DNA of 64,000 nucleotides from Paenibacillus prosopidis (GCF_003337375.1 NZ_QPJD01000005.1:310001-374000), one strand, 5' to 3'; positions 18,008 to 27,489 are shown, counted from the first letter of the stretch. Numbers and translations: made by a program. Notes: generated by a model not told the origin, from the sequence alone.

Positions 18008-19390
18008 CTATTCTCCAAGAGGAACAGGAATAGATGATTTCCAATCAACGACCAGTTCGGTAATGAGATTACTTACGGTCACATTCAATTCTTTGGACCT
18101 TTCCATAAAGGCTGCATCAATATAAGCACTGTATAGCCCACCACTGCCTGAGCCTCGCTGCCCAATTTCCGCCTCTTCCCCTCGTTCATTAACTACGTGA
18201 ACTAGCATTGGCAGGATATTCTTTTGCTTAGTCTTCTCCTCTTGACTGGCTTCCGGAAAAATTGAATTGGGCATTTCAGGATATAAATGCAGGTAGGGTA
18301 TCTTCAATCCTTTATCTTTCTTATACTCAACTTGAAAGCTGATGCCGCGGTCATCATAATAGAGCTCTTGGAGGAAAATATTCGTATTTTGCAGACTGCC
18401 GATTTTACGGTCTACCTCTTCCCTATGGGAATCCTCTCTTTCTCGAACATAATCCTTATACTTCGTAGCATCAATTTTGAATTGAATCTGATTTTCTTTA
18501 TTGAAAAACTTTAACGTTTGCCACTCCAATTCGATGCTTTTCGGGCGTCTATTGAAGGGTTGAAAGGCAACATAAAGCAAACTATCTTCAAAATATATAA
18601 TTCCTTGCCTCATTTCTCCTTCATTTGTTTGGATCATAACCTGCGCTCCGACAAACTTATTGCTCTGGTTTGAGGCGGTATATTCGAAATAGAGCCGGTT
18701 TTCTGTAACTCCCATATCCAACCGATTCAGTTCAATAGACTGCCCTAAAGCATGATGAGAATGCTTAATTGCAATAGATTCCAGCTTCTCTTCGGCAGCG
18801 TCAAAGTTAGCCGTTAATAGAATGTCCGGTAATGCGACTGTCGTATCTCCCTTCCGGATATTCACACCTGCCAGCTTCAGCCGCTCTACCTTATTCAGCT
18901 CCCCAGCATCATTACGGATGGCATTCGTCGTAGCTCTCCCATAAATTCTCCCGTTATAATAGACCCCTTCCTTGGGTGCCCAATTTAGTGAGAAAAGCGG
19001 ATAATCAAATATACTCTCCTGATCATTCTTCACGCGGAATGATACGTAAGGAACATCTTCTTCCCGGGGCAAGCTTGCTGCAGACAGCTTCATATCCACG
19101 CTATAAAAAATGTAAATGTATTCGAGATTATACCAAATTTCATGAATAGCAAGCGTATCGTTCGAATCTGGAAATTCTACTGTAGTATCAAACTCCCGAG
19201 TGAGCTTAAGCTTCTCCGCGCGCTCCAGCCCTGGTGTTTTTTCATATTGATAGGCTTTTACCTGTTCCCAGCTGTTCACTTTTGTGATGAGATCATTTCC
19301 CTTATTGAACGGCATACGAATCAACAGCATTGCGGCTGTAATTAAAATAACGGTAAAAAGTACAATAACGATCCTTTTAAATGTACGCAC
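18008..19390 (-). CDS. Membrane-anchored extracytoplasmic protein of unknown function
   Basis: The 460-residue product starts VRTFKRIVIVLFTVILITAAMLL, a positively charged stretch then one membrane segment (about residues 8-26), so the remainder should face outside. The body is rich in alternating beta-type strands and acidic/basic loops and has no motif I recognise; it loosely recalls the ectodomains of DUF4179-type anti-sigma proteins, but I would not assign that. A GTG at 19390 has AGGGAGG 6 nt upstream, whereas the ATG at 19396 abuts that site, so GTG was chosen. It is apparently monocistronic, between an AraC gene and an ABC exporter operon. Confidence 0.75.
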   Translation of the reverse strand: MRTFKRIVIVLFTVILITAAMLLIRMPFNKGNDLITKVNSWEQVKAYQYEKTPGLERAEKLKLTREFDTTVEFPDSNDTLAIHEIWYNLEYIYIFYSVDMKLSAASLPREEDVPYVSFRVKNDQESIFDYPLFSLNWAPKEGVYYNGRIYGRATTNAIRNDAGELNKVERLKLAGVNIRKGDTTVALPDILLTANFDAAEEKLESIAIKHSHHALGQSIELNRLDMGVTENRLYFEYTASNQSNKFVGAQVMIQTNEGEMRQGIIYFEDSLLYVAFQPFNRRPKSIELEWQTLKFFNKENQIQFKIDATKYKDYVREREDSHREEVDRKIGSLQNTNIFLQELYYDDRGISFQVEYKKDKGLKIPYLHLYPEMPNSIFPEASQEEKTKQKNILPMLVHVVNERGEEAEIGQRGSGSGGLYSAYIDAAFMERSKELNVTVSNLITELVVDWKSSIPVPLGE

Positions 19391-19602
19391 TAACATCCTC
19401 CCTATCCGTTGAATAAATGGTTGCCGATGTTCTATTCTATTAAAAAGCACATATGTAATTGTAACATTATTCCATAAATGCAGCTATTACTGAAATCTAT
19501 CAGAAAATCGAGTCATAGAAAAAGGCCACCCTTATTGTATCGGCAGCCGAAGATTATTATATATTAACTCGCTTAAGGTCAGTAAGAGGGAGGTGGATCG
19601 AT

Positions 19603-20601
19603 TTACCTGGACGCCGCTATTTCGGACTTTGCGCCTTCCGAGTAGAGCTCCTTCATGATGGCCTCGATCGGCAGCGACTCGATAGCCATGTCTATAATTC
19701 CGTATGCCTCATTAAACTCCCTTATAAAACGCTTCAGCGGCAATAAAGAGATGTCGATTTCAATCTCTATTTCGAGGGGGCCGATGCGTTCGATGATGGA
19801 CAATCCTTGCTGCCGGATATCCGGCACTGCTGATTCCGTCGTTAACCGTACCGATTTTTTGTCGCCTAGTCGGCTTCTTAAACCGCCGAGCGAATCATCG
19901 ACAACGATTTCCCCATGGTTAATGACCATAACCCGCTCCGCCAGCATTTCAACATCGCCCAAATCATGTGTCGTCAAAATAAACGTAACTCCCTGACGGT
20001 TCATGCTTCGGATAAAGCCGCGAATGTTTTCCTTCGCGATCATATCGAGACCGATTGTCGGTTCGTCGAGAAAAACGAGCTCAGGACGATGCAGCATTGC
20101 CATAATGAACTCGCACTTCATTCGCTCCCCCAAGGACAGCTGGCGCGTCGGCTTGCGAATAACATCACCCACATCAAGCAGAGTGACAAGCTCATCCAAT
20201 GTCGCCCGATAGTCGCGGTCCGGCACGCCGTATATCGCTTTGTTCATGTAAAAGGCGTCCGCAGGGGGAATATCCCAGAGCAGCTGCGATTTTTGGCCAA
20301 ACACAGCCCCGATACGGCCCACATATTCCCGCCTTTGCTTCCATGGAATAAGCCCGAGCGCTCTCACTTCTCCGGAAGTAGGATGCAGAACACCGGTCAG
20401 CATTTTGAGTGTCGTCGATTTTCCGGCTCCGTTAGGCCCTAGGAAAGCGAGCATCTCTCCTTGCTCAACGGTAAAAGATAAATCGTTAACCGCCCGGATC
20501 TCCTTCATCGGTCGACGAATGAGATTTTTAGCCACTTCGCGCAGCGTATGCCCGCGTTCATGGGTCATATACGTTTTCGTTAAATTCCGAACTTCTATCA
20601 T
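19603..20601 (-). CDS. ABC transporter ATP-binding protein (ABC-2/daunorubicin-type exporter)
   Basis: The 332-residue ATPase has Walker A GPNGAGKSTTLK (about 54-65), a Q-loop (VFGQKSQLLW), the signature LSLGERMKCE, Walker B LVFLDEPTIGLD and the switch His in LTTHDLGD. A C-terminal extension after about 230 is typical of exporters paired with two ABC2_membrane_6-type permeases. It closes a unit with two permease genes directly upstream (39-bp gap). The exported substrate is unknown. Confidence 0.92.
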   Translation of the reverse strand: MIEVRNLTKTYMTHERGHTLREVAKNLIRRPMKEIRAVNDLSFTVEQGEMLAFLGPNGAGKSTTLKMLTGVLHPTSGEVRALGLIPWKQRREYVGRIGAVFGQKSQLLWDIPPADAFYMNKAIYGVPDRDYRATLDELVTLLDVGDVIRKPTRQLSLGERMKCEFIMAMLHRPELVFLDEPTIGLDMIAKENIRGFIRSMNRQGVTFILTTHDLGDVEMLAERVMVINHGEIVVDDSLGGLRSRLGDKKSVRLTTESAVPDIRQQGLSIIERIGPLEIEIEIDISLLPLKRFIREFNEAYGIIDMAIESLPIEAIMKELYSEGAKSEIAASR

Positions 20602-20640
20602 AGCTTATTTGTCGCTCCTCCACCGTTCCTATTCAAGCGG

Positions 20641-21423
20641 TTAGCCGCCTGCACTTGTATAACCTCTCAGCATCCGGTTCCAGTACAACGCTCCGAGCAC
20701 GAGGAATACCGCAGCGGGAGCTAGCGCCCAAAGCGTTTCCCAGCCGTTTCGACCCAGCAGAGCCGAGGCCGGAACAAACGCGATCAACCCGATCGGCAGC
20801 ACGTAGGTGAGTACATTTTGCAGCGACTTGGAGAAGATCGTTCCAGGGTACATACCAAAGCTCGTAACTGCATCGAATATATCGAATACGCGGCTGCTGC
20901 CGACCCAGCGGAAAAGCATGCCTGACAAAAACAGCGATACAGCGCACAAAATGGCGATGGATGCGACGAACAGCAGTGTGAATTGCAGCCAAGATTGCCC
21001 GGAAGGTCCGGACAAGCCGCTCAGCGCATAGCCGAACAGCACGGAGCCGCTCACCAATCTGCCGAAGTCATCGGGATCAAAGCCGGTTAGCATCGCCATT
21101 AGCATAACGGGACGCGGACGCAGCAGCAGTAAATCGAAGGTTCCCTCCCGCACCTGAGAAAGCGTCGTTCCGACCATGCCGAAGAAGAACGGAAACGCCA
21201 CTCCCTTGGCCAGGGTGAAAACAGCTTGAACGAGCAATGCTTCATGCAGCGACCAGCCGGGAAAGGAAGCACCCGATTGATATACGAGCAGCGTCACGAA
21301 CGGAACGACTAAATCGCCGATAATAAGCAGCAGCACGCTTAATGCAAAATGGCTGCGGTACGCCATTTGTTCGGCCAGCTTCGTACGCATAACGGCGGCC
21401 AAGCAATATACGATTCCTCTCAT
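20641..21423 (-). CDS. ABC-2 family transporter permease (second permease)
   Basis: This 260-residue integral membrane protein shows about six hydrophobic segments. The opening MRGIVYCLAAVMRTKLAEQMAYRSHF and the later REGTFDLLLLRPRPVMLMAML match the ABC2_membrane_6 permeases that pair with an ATPase of the type encoded downstream. It overlaps the preceding permease gene by 4 bp (ATGA), implying coupled translation and a heterodimeric permease. Confidence 0.88.
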   Translation of the reverse strand: MRGIVYCLAAVMRTKLAEQMAYRSHFALSVLLLIIGDLVVPFVTLLVYQSGASFPGWSLHEALLVQAVFTLAKGVAFPFFFGMVGTTLSQVREGTFDLLLLRPRPVMLMAMLTGFDPDDFGRLVSGSVLFGYALSGLSGPSGQSWLQFTLLFVASIAILCAVSLFLSGMLFRWVGSSRVFDIFDAVTSFGMYPGTIFSKSLQNVLTYVLPIGLIAFVPASALLGRNGWETLWALAPAAVFLVLGALYWNRMLRGYTSAGG

Positions 21424-22235
21424 ACGCCAACCCCCGTAAACCTTCTAAGTGCGGCACCGTACAAAGCAATCGTCACCACACCTGCGACAGCGACGGCTGC
21501 CGCTTGCAGTCCGACCGCCTCTCCCAGCGACAAATGAATGCCGGCCAGCTCGTAATCACCGATATAGACCCGCGTCGGCAAATAAGTAATAAACTGAAAT
21601 GGCAGGAAAAACAATATTTTTTGCAGTGCGTCAGGAAAGAAAGAGAGCGGTATGAACACGCCGGCGCTTACGTCCTTCAATAGTAAAAACACTCTTCGCA
21701 CGCCCTCCGCCCGCACCAGCCAAAACGCCGTAAGACCAACGCAGTAATTGATAAAAAAGTTCATCAGAAAGCTGAGCATGATGGAGAGAATCGCCCAGCC
21801 GGGAGCAGCCGGCTTCATATTGACGCCAAACACGAAGATAAACAGCGCCATAACCGGCAGCACCTCGATCCAAAGCGCAAGCGAGCGGTGCCCTAGCTTT
21901 TGCGAGAACGCGAATAACCAGTGCGGCAAAGGTCGCAGCGCAAATGTGACGAATTTCCCGCTGCGCACCAGCATTTGCAAATTCCAATCGGCAAAGTCGA
22001 AGGAGATATAATGGATGAGCGTAACGACGCCGAAGTAAGCCAGCATTTGCGAATATGTTAATCCATTTAACGTTTCCTTGCCATCATACATCGCCTGCCA
22101 AATGAATACCTGAACCAAGAACAGAACCGGCCCGACAAGTAAAGAAGCCGCCATATGCGACCGGAAAGCAGCCCACTCCTTATAGGTTGCGAATCCGATC
22201 GCTTGAATGACAGCTATAAGTCTTCTCAAAGCCAT
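21420..22235 (-). CDS. ABC-2 family transporter permease (first permease)
   Basis: The 271-residue protein has about six membrane segments and the loop YISFDFADWNLQMLVRSG followed by FALRPLPHW, equivalent to the LLLRPRP loop of its partner. The ATG at 22235 lies inside the 3' end of the serine hydrolase gene (10-bp overlap), so translation is probably coupled to that gene; an upstream GTG at 22280 has no site either. The overlap ties the exporter to the two hydrolases. Confidence 0.85.
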   Translation of the reverse strand: MALRRLIAVIQAIGFATYKEWAAFRSHMAASLLVGPVLFLVQVFIWQAMYDGKETLNGLTYSQMLAYFGVVTLIHYISFDFADWNLQMLVRSGKFVTFALRPLPHWLFAFSQKLGHRSLALWIEVLPVMALFIFVFGVNMKPAAPGWAILSIMLSFLMNFFINYCVGLTAFWLVRAEGVRRVFLLLKDVSAGVFIPLSFFPDALQKILFFLPFQFITYLPTRVYIGDYELAGIHLSLGEAVGLQAAAVAVAGVVTIALYGAALRRFTGVGV

Positions 22236-23410
22236 CCTGAGCCAATAATGTTTTGCGTACCGTTTATCGACTCTGGGCACCAATCCGTATTGGAGGGCAC
22301 GAAGAAAACAATAACAGCCTGCTGCTTCGGATCAATCAACAGCTTGCAGCGCCCTGCCCCCTCATGGCCAAACGATCCTTCTGGAATCCATTCGCCGGGA
22401 CCCGTTAACGAAGCGCCGATTCCATACGTCATCGATTCGATATTGCCGCCCCAACAAAAGGCCTTTATACCGCGATCCAGTGCATTTTCCGTCATTTTTT
22501 CGACTGATTTTCGGGATAACACCCTGGTCCCATCCAGCGTGCCTCCGTTCAGCAGCATTTGGCCGAACCGGAATAAATCGTCCAGCGTTGAGTAAAGCCC
22601 TCCGCCTGCCCGCGGGGGCGCATACGTCCGATCATTATTTTTGAGCCGTGATGCTTCAAAGTCGTTAATGATGCATAGCTCCGAATGAAGCTCCTCCGGT
22701 ACATCGAAGAACGTGCGGTTCATCCCAAGCGGGCTTACAATCTCATCCATAACGTACTGCTCATAACGCGTCCCGCTCGCGCGGGTAATGATTTCACCTA
22801 AAATCGCGTAACCGGCCGAGGAATACATCCATTGCTCGCCCGGCGCTGCCAGCGGCTTGCCTGACAATACCGCACGAATCCATGCCGACTGGCGCTGCTT
22901 TTCTAGTTCGCCTGCGTCAGTCACCGCGAACGGCCCTTCCGTCTCCGGCTCAAAAGCGAATAAAATATCCCACCAGCCCATCGGGTACGGTTCAGAAAAA
23001 TAATTTGGATCCGCCTGCACGCCCGACGTATGCGTCAACAAATGATAGATGGTTATACGCTCATACATCGGATTTTTGAACTCCTCGATCCACTCCGCCA
23101 CCGGCTGGCGAAGAAATAGCTTCCCGCGCTCAACCAGCTGAAAGACCGCTGCAGCCGTAAACAGCTTCGTTACCGAAGCCACACGGCGAATGGAATCCTT
23201 GCGCAGCAAAGAGGTTGGCTCGTCGTATCTCAGCTGTCCGAATGCTCCGTCCGCGAATACCGATCCCCCCTTAGAAAACAGGTAGGAGGCACACTGGATC
23301 TTTTTATCTTGAATTAACTGCTCGAAATGACGCTCCAATCGGTTGTGGGTCACTTGATCGAATCCGGCCTCCTGCAGCCCGATACGATTGATTTCTCGTG
23401 TTATGGACAT
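22226..23410 (-). CDS. Serine hydrolase, beta-lactamase/class C esterase family
   Basis: The 394-residue enzyme has the penicillin-binding fold: the nucleophile motif SVTK (in RRVASVTKLFTAA, about 81), the Tyr motif YSSAGYAIL, and a late HEGAG box in place of KTG. No signal peptide is seen, so it is likely cytosolic. Relatives include esterases, D-aminopeptidases and EstB-type enzymes; the substrate is unknown. The ATG at 23410 follows GGAGGG by 6 nt. It is paralogous to the next upstream gene and overlaps the first permease gene. Confidence 0.87.
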   Translation of the reverse strand: MSITREINRIGLQEAGFDQVTHNRLERHFEQLIQDKKIQCASYLFSKGGSVFADGAFGQLRYDEPTSLLRKDSIRRVASVTKLFTAAAVFQLVERGKLFLRQPVAEWIEEFKNPMYERITIYHLLTHTSGVQADPNYFSEPYPMGWWDILFAFEPETEGPFAVTDAGELEKQRQSAWIRAVLSGKPLAAPGEQWMYSSAGYAILGEIITRASGTRYEQYVMDEIVSPLGMNRTFFDVPEELHSELCIINDFEASRLKNNDRTYAPPRAGGGLYSTLDDLFRFGQMLLNGGTLDGTRVLSRKSVEKMTENALDRGIKAFCWGGNIESMTYGIGASLTGPGEWIPEGSFGHEGAGRCKLLIDPKQQAVIVFFVPSNTDWCPESINGTQNIIGSGWL

Positions 23411-23463
23411 GCGTATCCCTCCATAAATCAATTCAGTTCAATACTTTCAGGAATTTCCATACT

Positions 23464-24618
23464 TTAGAGCAAGCCCGACCAAACAAGAGCACGTGGAGTA
23501 AGAACAGATTCATTCGTGAACCCCTTGGTGCTGGGAACAAAGAAAGCAAACACGAGCTCCTCTACCGGATCGACGTACAAGCCGCAGTGACCGTGGCCTT
23601 CATGCGAGAAGGTCCCCTTGCTGCAAAGATCATAATGCTCAAGAGACCATCCAAGTCCGTATTTATAATCGGTCAGCTTATTTCCCCAACCGTTATGCAA
23701 GACGCCGTTTAAGTGGTTCGATGTTTGGAGCTCTACAGCGCGCCGGGAAAGCACTCTGCTGCCGCTCCATTCTCCGCCGCCAAGCATCATTTGACCGAAT
23801 TTCCACAAATCGTCCAAAGTCGAATACATGCCGTTTCCGGCTTTAGGCGGCGCATCGGCGTGTTCCTCGCGAGGTTTATAAACCTGCTCTTCCTCCCACG
23901 AATTCGTACAGCAGACATTATCTTGGAATGGTTCAGGCACGTTGAAAAACGACTTTGTCATGCCAAGCGGCGATATTATCTCATCGTTTATATATTGTTC
24001 GTACAGCTTGCCGGATACCTTCGATATGATTTCTCCAAGCAGTGCATACGCGCTTGTAGAATAGATCCATTCTTTGCCCGGCATATTTTGCAGCGGTCCC
24101 GACAAGATTACTTTTACCCAGCCAATTTCGCTGCCCTTTTTCTTCAGCTCCCTGACAGCCCACTCAAACCATGGAAGGCTGTTCGGCTCATTAAAGAAGC
24201 CCGGATCCCCCCGCAGGCCCGATGTATGAGTAAGTAAATGGAAGATGGTGATGGAACGGTGTTTATCGGTGTCAAATTCGGGTAAAATGCTGCTCACCTG
24301 CTGCGTTAAAAAAAGCTGTCCGCGATCGATTAGCTGATGTATAGCCACAGCTGTAACCGCTTTCGTGATGGAGTACACTTTACGAATGGAATCCGGCTTC
24401 AAGTCCGTGCTTCCCTCTGCCGGGCGAAGCTTACCCATCGTCCGATGCGCAAAAACCTTGCCCTTACGCGATAGGATGTAACCCGCAGCTTGAATCGTTT
24501 CTTTGCTGATCAGCTCGGCGTAATGGTCGTCCAGCCTGCGAAGCATCTTCGAATCAAATCCTACTTCCGCCGGATTCGCATCCGTCCAGCCTTCATGAAT
24601 CGATAATATATGCTGCAT
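23464..24618 (-). CDS. Serine hydrolase, beta-lactamase/class C esterase family (paralogue)
   Basis: The 384-residue product resembles its downstream neighbour along its whole length, with SITK in RKVYSITKAVTAVAI, YSTSAYALLGEI and a late HEGHG box. It also lacks a signal peptide. It is the first gene of an apparent five-gene unit with the second hydrolase (53-bp gap) and the three exporter subunits. A tandem duplication is the simple explanation for the pair. Confidence 0.87.
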   Translation of the reverse strand: MQHILSIHEGWTDANPAEVGFDSKMLRRLDDHYAELISKETIQAAGYILSRKGKVFAHRTMGKLRPAEGSTDLKPDSIRKVYSITKAVTAVAIHQLIDRGQLFLTQQVSSILPEFDTDKHRSITIFHLLTHTSGLRGDPGFFNEPNSLPWFEWAVRELKKKGSEIGWVKVILSGPLQNMPGKEWIYSTSAYALLGEIISKVSGKLYEQYINDEIISPLGMTKSFFNVPEPFQDNVCCTNSWEEEQVYKPREEHADAPPKAGNGMYSTLDDLWKFGQMMLGGGEWSGSRVLSRRAVELQTSNHLNGVLHNGWGNKLTDYKYGLGWSLEHYDLCSKGTFSHEGHGHCGLYVDPVEELVFAFFVPSTKGFTNESVLTPRALVWSGLL

Positions 24619-24838
24619 CTTCGAACCATCCTCCCATGATTGGATGTTTATGTAATCACAAGTCCGGTTTCCATTTTAAGGCACAGAGTGCAAGGGTGTC
24701 CACCTTTATTTCTATAACGATTTTGATTGTAAAAAATTAAAAAACTGAGAAAACAAGAGCAAAAAAGAGAAAACATAAGCATTCGTTTTCAGAAAATGCT
24801 CTCTGCCCTCGCTGCTGTTACGGCGAGTTTTTAAAAAA
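24619..24838. other. AT-rich intergenic region upstream of the hydrolase operon
   Basis: No gene is seen. The stretch around 24725-24790 is strongly A-rich on the plus strand and should hold the promoter of the serine hydrolase operon, though I cannot name the elements with confidence. Confidence 0.4.
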
Positions 24839-24860
24839 GGCCATCCTTTGCGGGATGGCC
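24833..24860 (-). terminator. Intrinsic terminator on the minus strand without an obvious gene
   Basis: GGCCATCC-CGCAA-GGATGGCC is followed by six U residues on the minus strand. No intact minus-strand gene ends here; the 26-codon open frame just upstream (stop near 24883) may be the remains of one, or the terminator may insulate the operon. Confidence 0.7.
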
Positions 24861-25097
24861 TTCACTATATCTATTGCTTGAACATATCGAAACCTGTAAC
24901 GCAGGCTGGATGACACCGAATTTTTGCGAAGCGTTCGTTGGGGTTAGTGTGTTACGTAGAAATAAAAAAAGAGTCCCGAAATTTTTCAAGACCTTATTCA
25001 ACATCATATCAGACGGAGAAATATAAGTCTATATTTTTTTGACCACATATGTAAAAATATGTTTCGTCAGTAGATGAATTGGGGAGGGAATGCAGGT

Positions 25098-26003
25098 ATG
25101 ATTCCAACATGCTTTTCAGCTTATTGCACGATGATACCCATGTTGAATGAGGTTGCTGAATGGTCGCTTTTAAGGAAATGGGCTCTTTCAGAGGTTTACA
25201 GAGTAAAGTTCAACTCAGGTGATTCACGCATAATTAAATGGGGCGGAAGTGAGATGGCCGGAGAAGCAGCAATTTACCAAAAGCTAGTGTATCCACTACA
25301 AATCAAAGCTCCGAAGATTTTTGAATTCATTCAACTGAAGGACAGTGGAGTAATGGTCATGGAGGATGCCGGAGAAAAAAATATGGAACAGCAACCGCAA
25401 CCTGAGTATTTTCTTGAAGCATCGAGGGAATTAGCAAGACTAAGAGTGAGAGCAACAGCCAATTTAGAATTGATCCCGAGAAAGATCATTGATACCTATT
25501 CAGTTTCAACGGGCGACTTTCTTCAGCTGTTGGATGATCTTTTGAAATCGAATAAGTTAGCAGAAAACAAAGTGTTATTAAAAGTCAAGAAAGTGCTGCC
25601 TCATCATTTAGAACAACTATATCAAATGGTCCCTTATTCACTAGTTCATCATGATTATCATGCAAAAAACCTTTTGATTCAAGACAATGGCATTATGCCG
25701 ATCGATTGGTCCATTGCTTATTTAAGTCCTCATCTTGGCGACTTATATTGTTTGATTACAGAAGCACGCGCCTTCAGCAATCTATCAAGAGAAGATATAA
25801 TTTCAGCTTTCCTCAACGTAACTGACTTGCATATTGATGATCTGAACTGGCAATTACGAATAGGCGGTTTATGTTGGCTGATTAAAACATTACGTTGGCT
25901 TGTATTTGGAGGCACAGATATAATCCCGGAATCGGAAGCTTGGATACCCGATCTGCTGAATGATGTAGATAATCTATATCAGGAATTGATAAACGATGTC
26001 TAA
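25098..26003 (+). CDS. Phosphotransferase family protein (APH/CotS-like kinase fold)
   Basis: The 301-residue protein shows the APH-fold catalytic loop YSLVHHDYHAKNLLIQ and the metal-binding Asp in IMPIDWSIAYLSPHLGDLY. An N-terminal SRIIKWGG segment probably carries the ATP-contacting Lys and VMVMEDAGEK the hinge. Spore-coat CotS-like proteins and small-molecule kinases share this pattern, so the substrate is open. The ATG at 25098 follows GGGAGGG by 9 nt. The upstream ATG at 25074 overlaps no site. It is monocistronic and convergent with pyrE across a shared terminator. Confidence 0.78.
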   Translation: MIPTCFSAYCTMIPMLNEVAEWSLLRKWALSEVYRVKFNSGDSRIIKWGGSEMAGEAAIYQKLVYPLQIKAPKIFEFIQLKDSGVMVMEDAGEKNMEQQPQPEYFLEASRELARLRVRATANLELIPRKIIDTYSVSTGDFLQLLDDLLKSNKLAENKVLLKVKKVLPHHLEQLYQMVPYSLVHHDYHAKNLLIQDNGIMPIDWSIAYLSPHLGDLYCLITEARAFSNLSREDIISAFLNVTDLHIDDLNWQLRIGGLCWLIKTLRWLVFGGTDIIPESEAWIPDLLNDVDNLYQELINDV

Positions 26004-26053
26004 TTCGCTTTGTCTGTCGAACTAATCACGCAGGCGGAGATTCATTGCATGAA

Positions 26054-26090
26054 AAAACCGGCCCCTTACTTGACAAGGGAATCCGGTTTT
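26054..26090. terminator. Bidirectional terminator between the phosphotransferase gene and pyrE
   Basis: The outer stem AAAACCGG/CCGGTTTT encloses CCCTT/AAGGG. It has a T-run in both directions (six U on the minus strand), so it can serve both convergent genes. Confidence 0.8.
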
Positions 26091-26116
26091 CGCACCCTGA
26101 AGATAGTTCAAGTTCC

Positions 26117-26641
26117 CTACTCTGCTTCCAGCAGCTCTTCCATTTTAAATAATGATATAAAAGCGAGTCCCGCATCCTCAAGGTTTGCCCTGCCCTGCGG
26201 ATCTCTTTCAATGACGGACATGACTGCCGTAATTTCAGCCCCAAACTCCTTTAAGTCACTCGTACTTATTAGGATTTGTCCCCCGGTAGTCACCACATCT
26301 TCAATAATGCAAACCTTTTTTCCAGCCATGTCTATACCTTCTGCAAGCTTGCAGGTCCCATATTCTTTCGCTTTTTTTCTAACAAACACAACCGGTATTC
26401 CTGTTTTCAACGATAATGCCGTCGCGATAGGGATTCCCCCCATTTCTAAACCGGCTAAAATTTCAGTGCCTTCAGGCACTAATGGTTTCAGTTGATCTGC
26501 AATCTCAGCGAGCAGCTGCGGATCGGACTCAAATAAGTATTTATCAAAATACTGGTCAGAGGTTTGCCCTGAGCGAAGTTTAAAGGTTCCTTTTAAATGT
26601 GCCGTGTCGTATATGGCTTTCGCCAATAGCTTTCTTTCCAT
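26117..26641 (-). CDS. pyrE: Orotate phosphoribosyltransferase-like protein
   Basis: The 174-residue enzyme would make orotidine 5'-phosphate from orotate and PRPP. Its PRPP loop is VCIIEDVVTTGGQI, the catalytic flexible loop has VRKKAKEYGT with conserved basic residues, and FKLRSGQTSDQYFDKYLFE is the orotate-binding start of OPRTases. At 174 residues it is shorter than the about 210-residue operon-borne PyrE and looks like a stand-alone paralogue. It follows a UMP kinase gene by about 55 bp. Because the usual pyr operon is absent here, this pair is probably an extra copy or a dispersed set. Confidence 0.85.
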   Translation of the reverse strand: MERKLLAKAIYDTAHLKGTFKLRSGQTSDQYFDKYLFESDPQLLAEIADQLKPLVPEGTEILAGLEMGGIPIATALSLKTGIPVVFVRKKAKEYGTCKLAEGIDMAGKKVCIIEDVVTTGGQILISTSDLKEFGAEITAVMSVIERDPQGRANLEDAGLAFISLFKMEELLEAE

Positions 26642-26695
26642 ACGAATGAATTCCCCTCCTTCACATTTCGGTTCAAAAATTAGCTTTATTTCTGA

Positions 26696-27436
26696 CTAAT
26701 CCTCAAATGCCAAAACAGAATGACTGCTAATCATGGTCCCATAATTTTTACCCTCGCATATCTCTTTCATTGAACCAGGTTTGTCAAAATTAAATACATG
26801 TATGGGGAGGCCGTAATCTCTGGCTAAAATAAAGGCCGACTGATCCATCACCCTAAGATCATGCTGAATCACATCATTGTATTGCAGCGTCTTGAATTTC
26901 CGTGCGTCTTTCATGTACTTTGGATCTGCTTCGAGAACACCGTCTACACCTTGTTTCGCAACTAACAGCGCCTGGCAATTGACTTCAATTGCTCTTTGAA
27001 CGGAAGGGTAATCGGTTGTAACGTAGGGCTGTCCGTTGCCGCCAGCGAAGATAACGATATAACCTTTTTCCAAATGATGAATAGCCCTCAATCTGATGTA
27101 AGGCTCTGCTACGGACGAGACAGGGACTGCTGTCATGACCCGGACTTCTTTGTTCGTCTTGGCCTTAAGAACTCCTCTAAGCATGAGACTGTTAATCACC
27201 GTTGCCAGCGTCCCAATGTTATCAGCCTCCGCCCTTTCGATACCCCAAGTCTCTGCCATATTGCCGCGAAAAATATTGCCTCCTCCAATGACGAGGGATA
27301 CCTCCACTCCCATGTTGACAACCGAGATGATCTCATTCGCAATGTGATTCAGCCTTTCGGGATCAAAACCAAATTCACTGCTTCCAGCCACTGCACCGCC
27401 GCTTAATTTAATAAGAACTCTGCTGTACCTGTTCAT
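26696..27436 (-). CDS. pyrH: UMP kinase-like protein
   Basis: The 246-residue product has the amino acid kinase fold of bacterial UMP kinases: KLSGGAVAG at the phosphate loop, VIGGGNIFRG, the UMP-binding DNIGTLATVINSLMLR, and IFAGGNGQPYVTTDYPS. It would phosphorylate UMP to UDP with ATP. In most Bacillales pyrH lies in the rpsB-tsf-pyrH-frr cluster; here it sits with pyrE behind a leader attenuator, so it is likely a second copy. The ATG at 27436 has GGAGGTGGG 4 nt upstream. Confidence 0.88.
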   Translation of the reverse strand: MNRYSRVLIKLSGGAVAGSSEFGFDPERLNHIANEIISVVNMGVEVSLVIGGGNIFRGNMAETWGIERAEADNIGTLATVINSLMLRGVLKAKTNKEVRVMTAVPVSSVAEPYIRLRAIHHLEKGYIVIFAGGNGQPYVTTDYPSVQRAIEVNCQALLVAKQGVDGVLEADPKYMKDARKFKTLQYNDVIQHDLRVMDQSAFILARDYGLPIHVFNFDKPGSMKEICEGKNYGTMISSHSVLAFED

Positions 27437-27455
27437 TCATCCCACCTCCAGTAAT

Positions 27456-27489
27456 AAAAAAACACTAAAGCAATAAATGCTTTAGTGTT
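27456..27489 (-). terminator. Attenuator-type intrinsic terminator before pyrH
   Basis: A perfect 12-bp stem (AACACTAAAGCA/TGCTTTAGTGTT) with a 5-nt loop and a seven-U tail lies between the promoter and pyrH. The stop codon of the leader ORF is inside the descending stem, so a ribosome on the leader would block its folding. Confidence 0.9.

Noticed and set aside
18008..19390. Anti-sigma factor (DUF4179-type) assignment of the anchored protein
   Set aside because: No adjacent ECF sigma gene and no clear zinc or RsiV-like motif; left as unknown.
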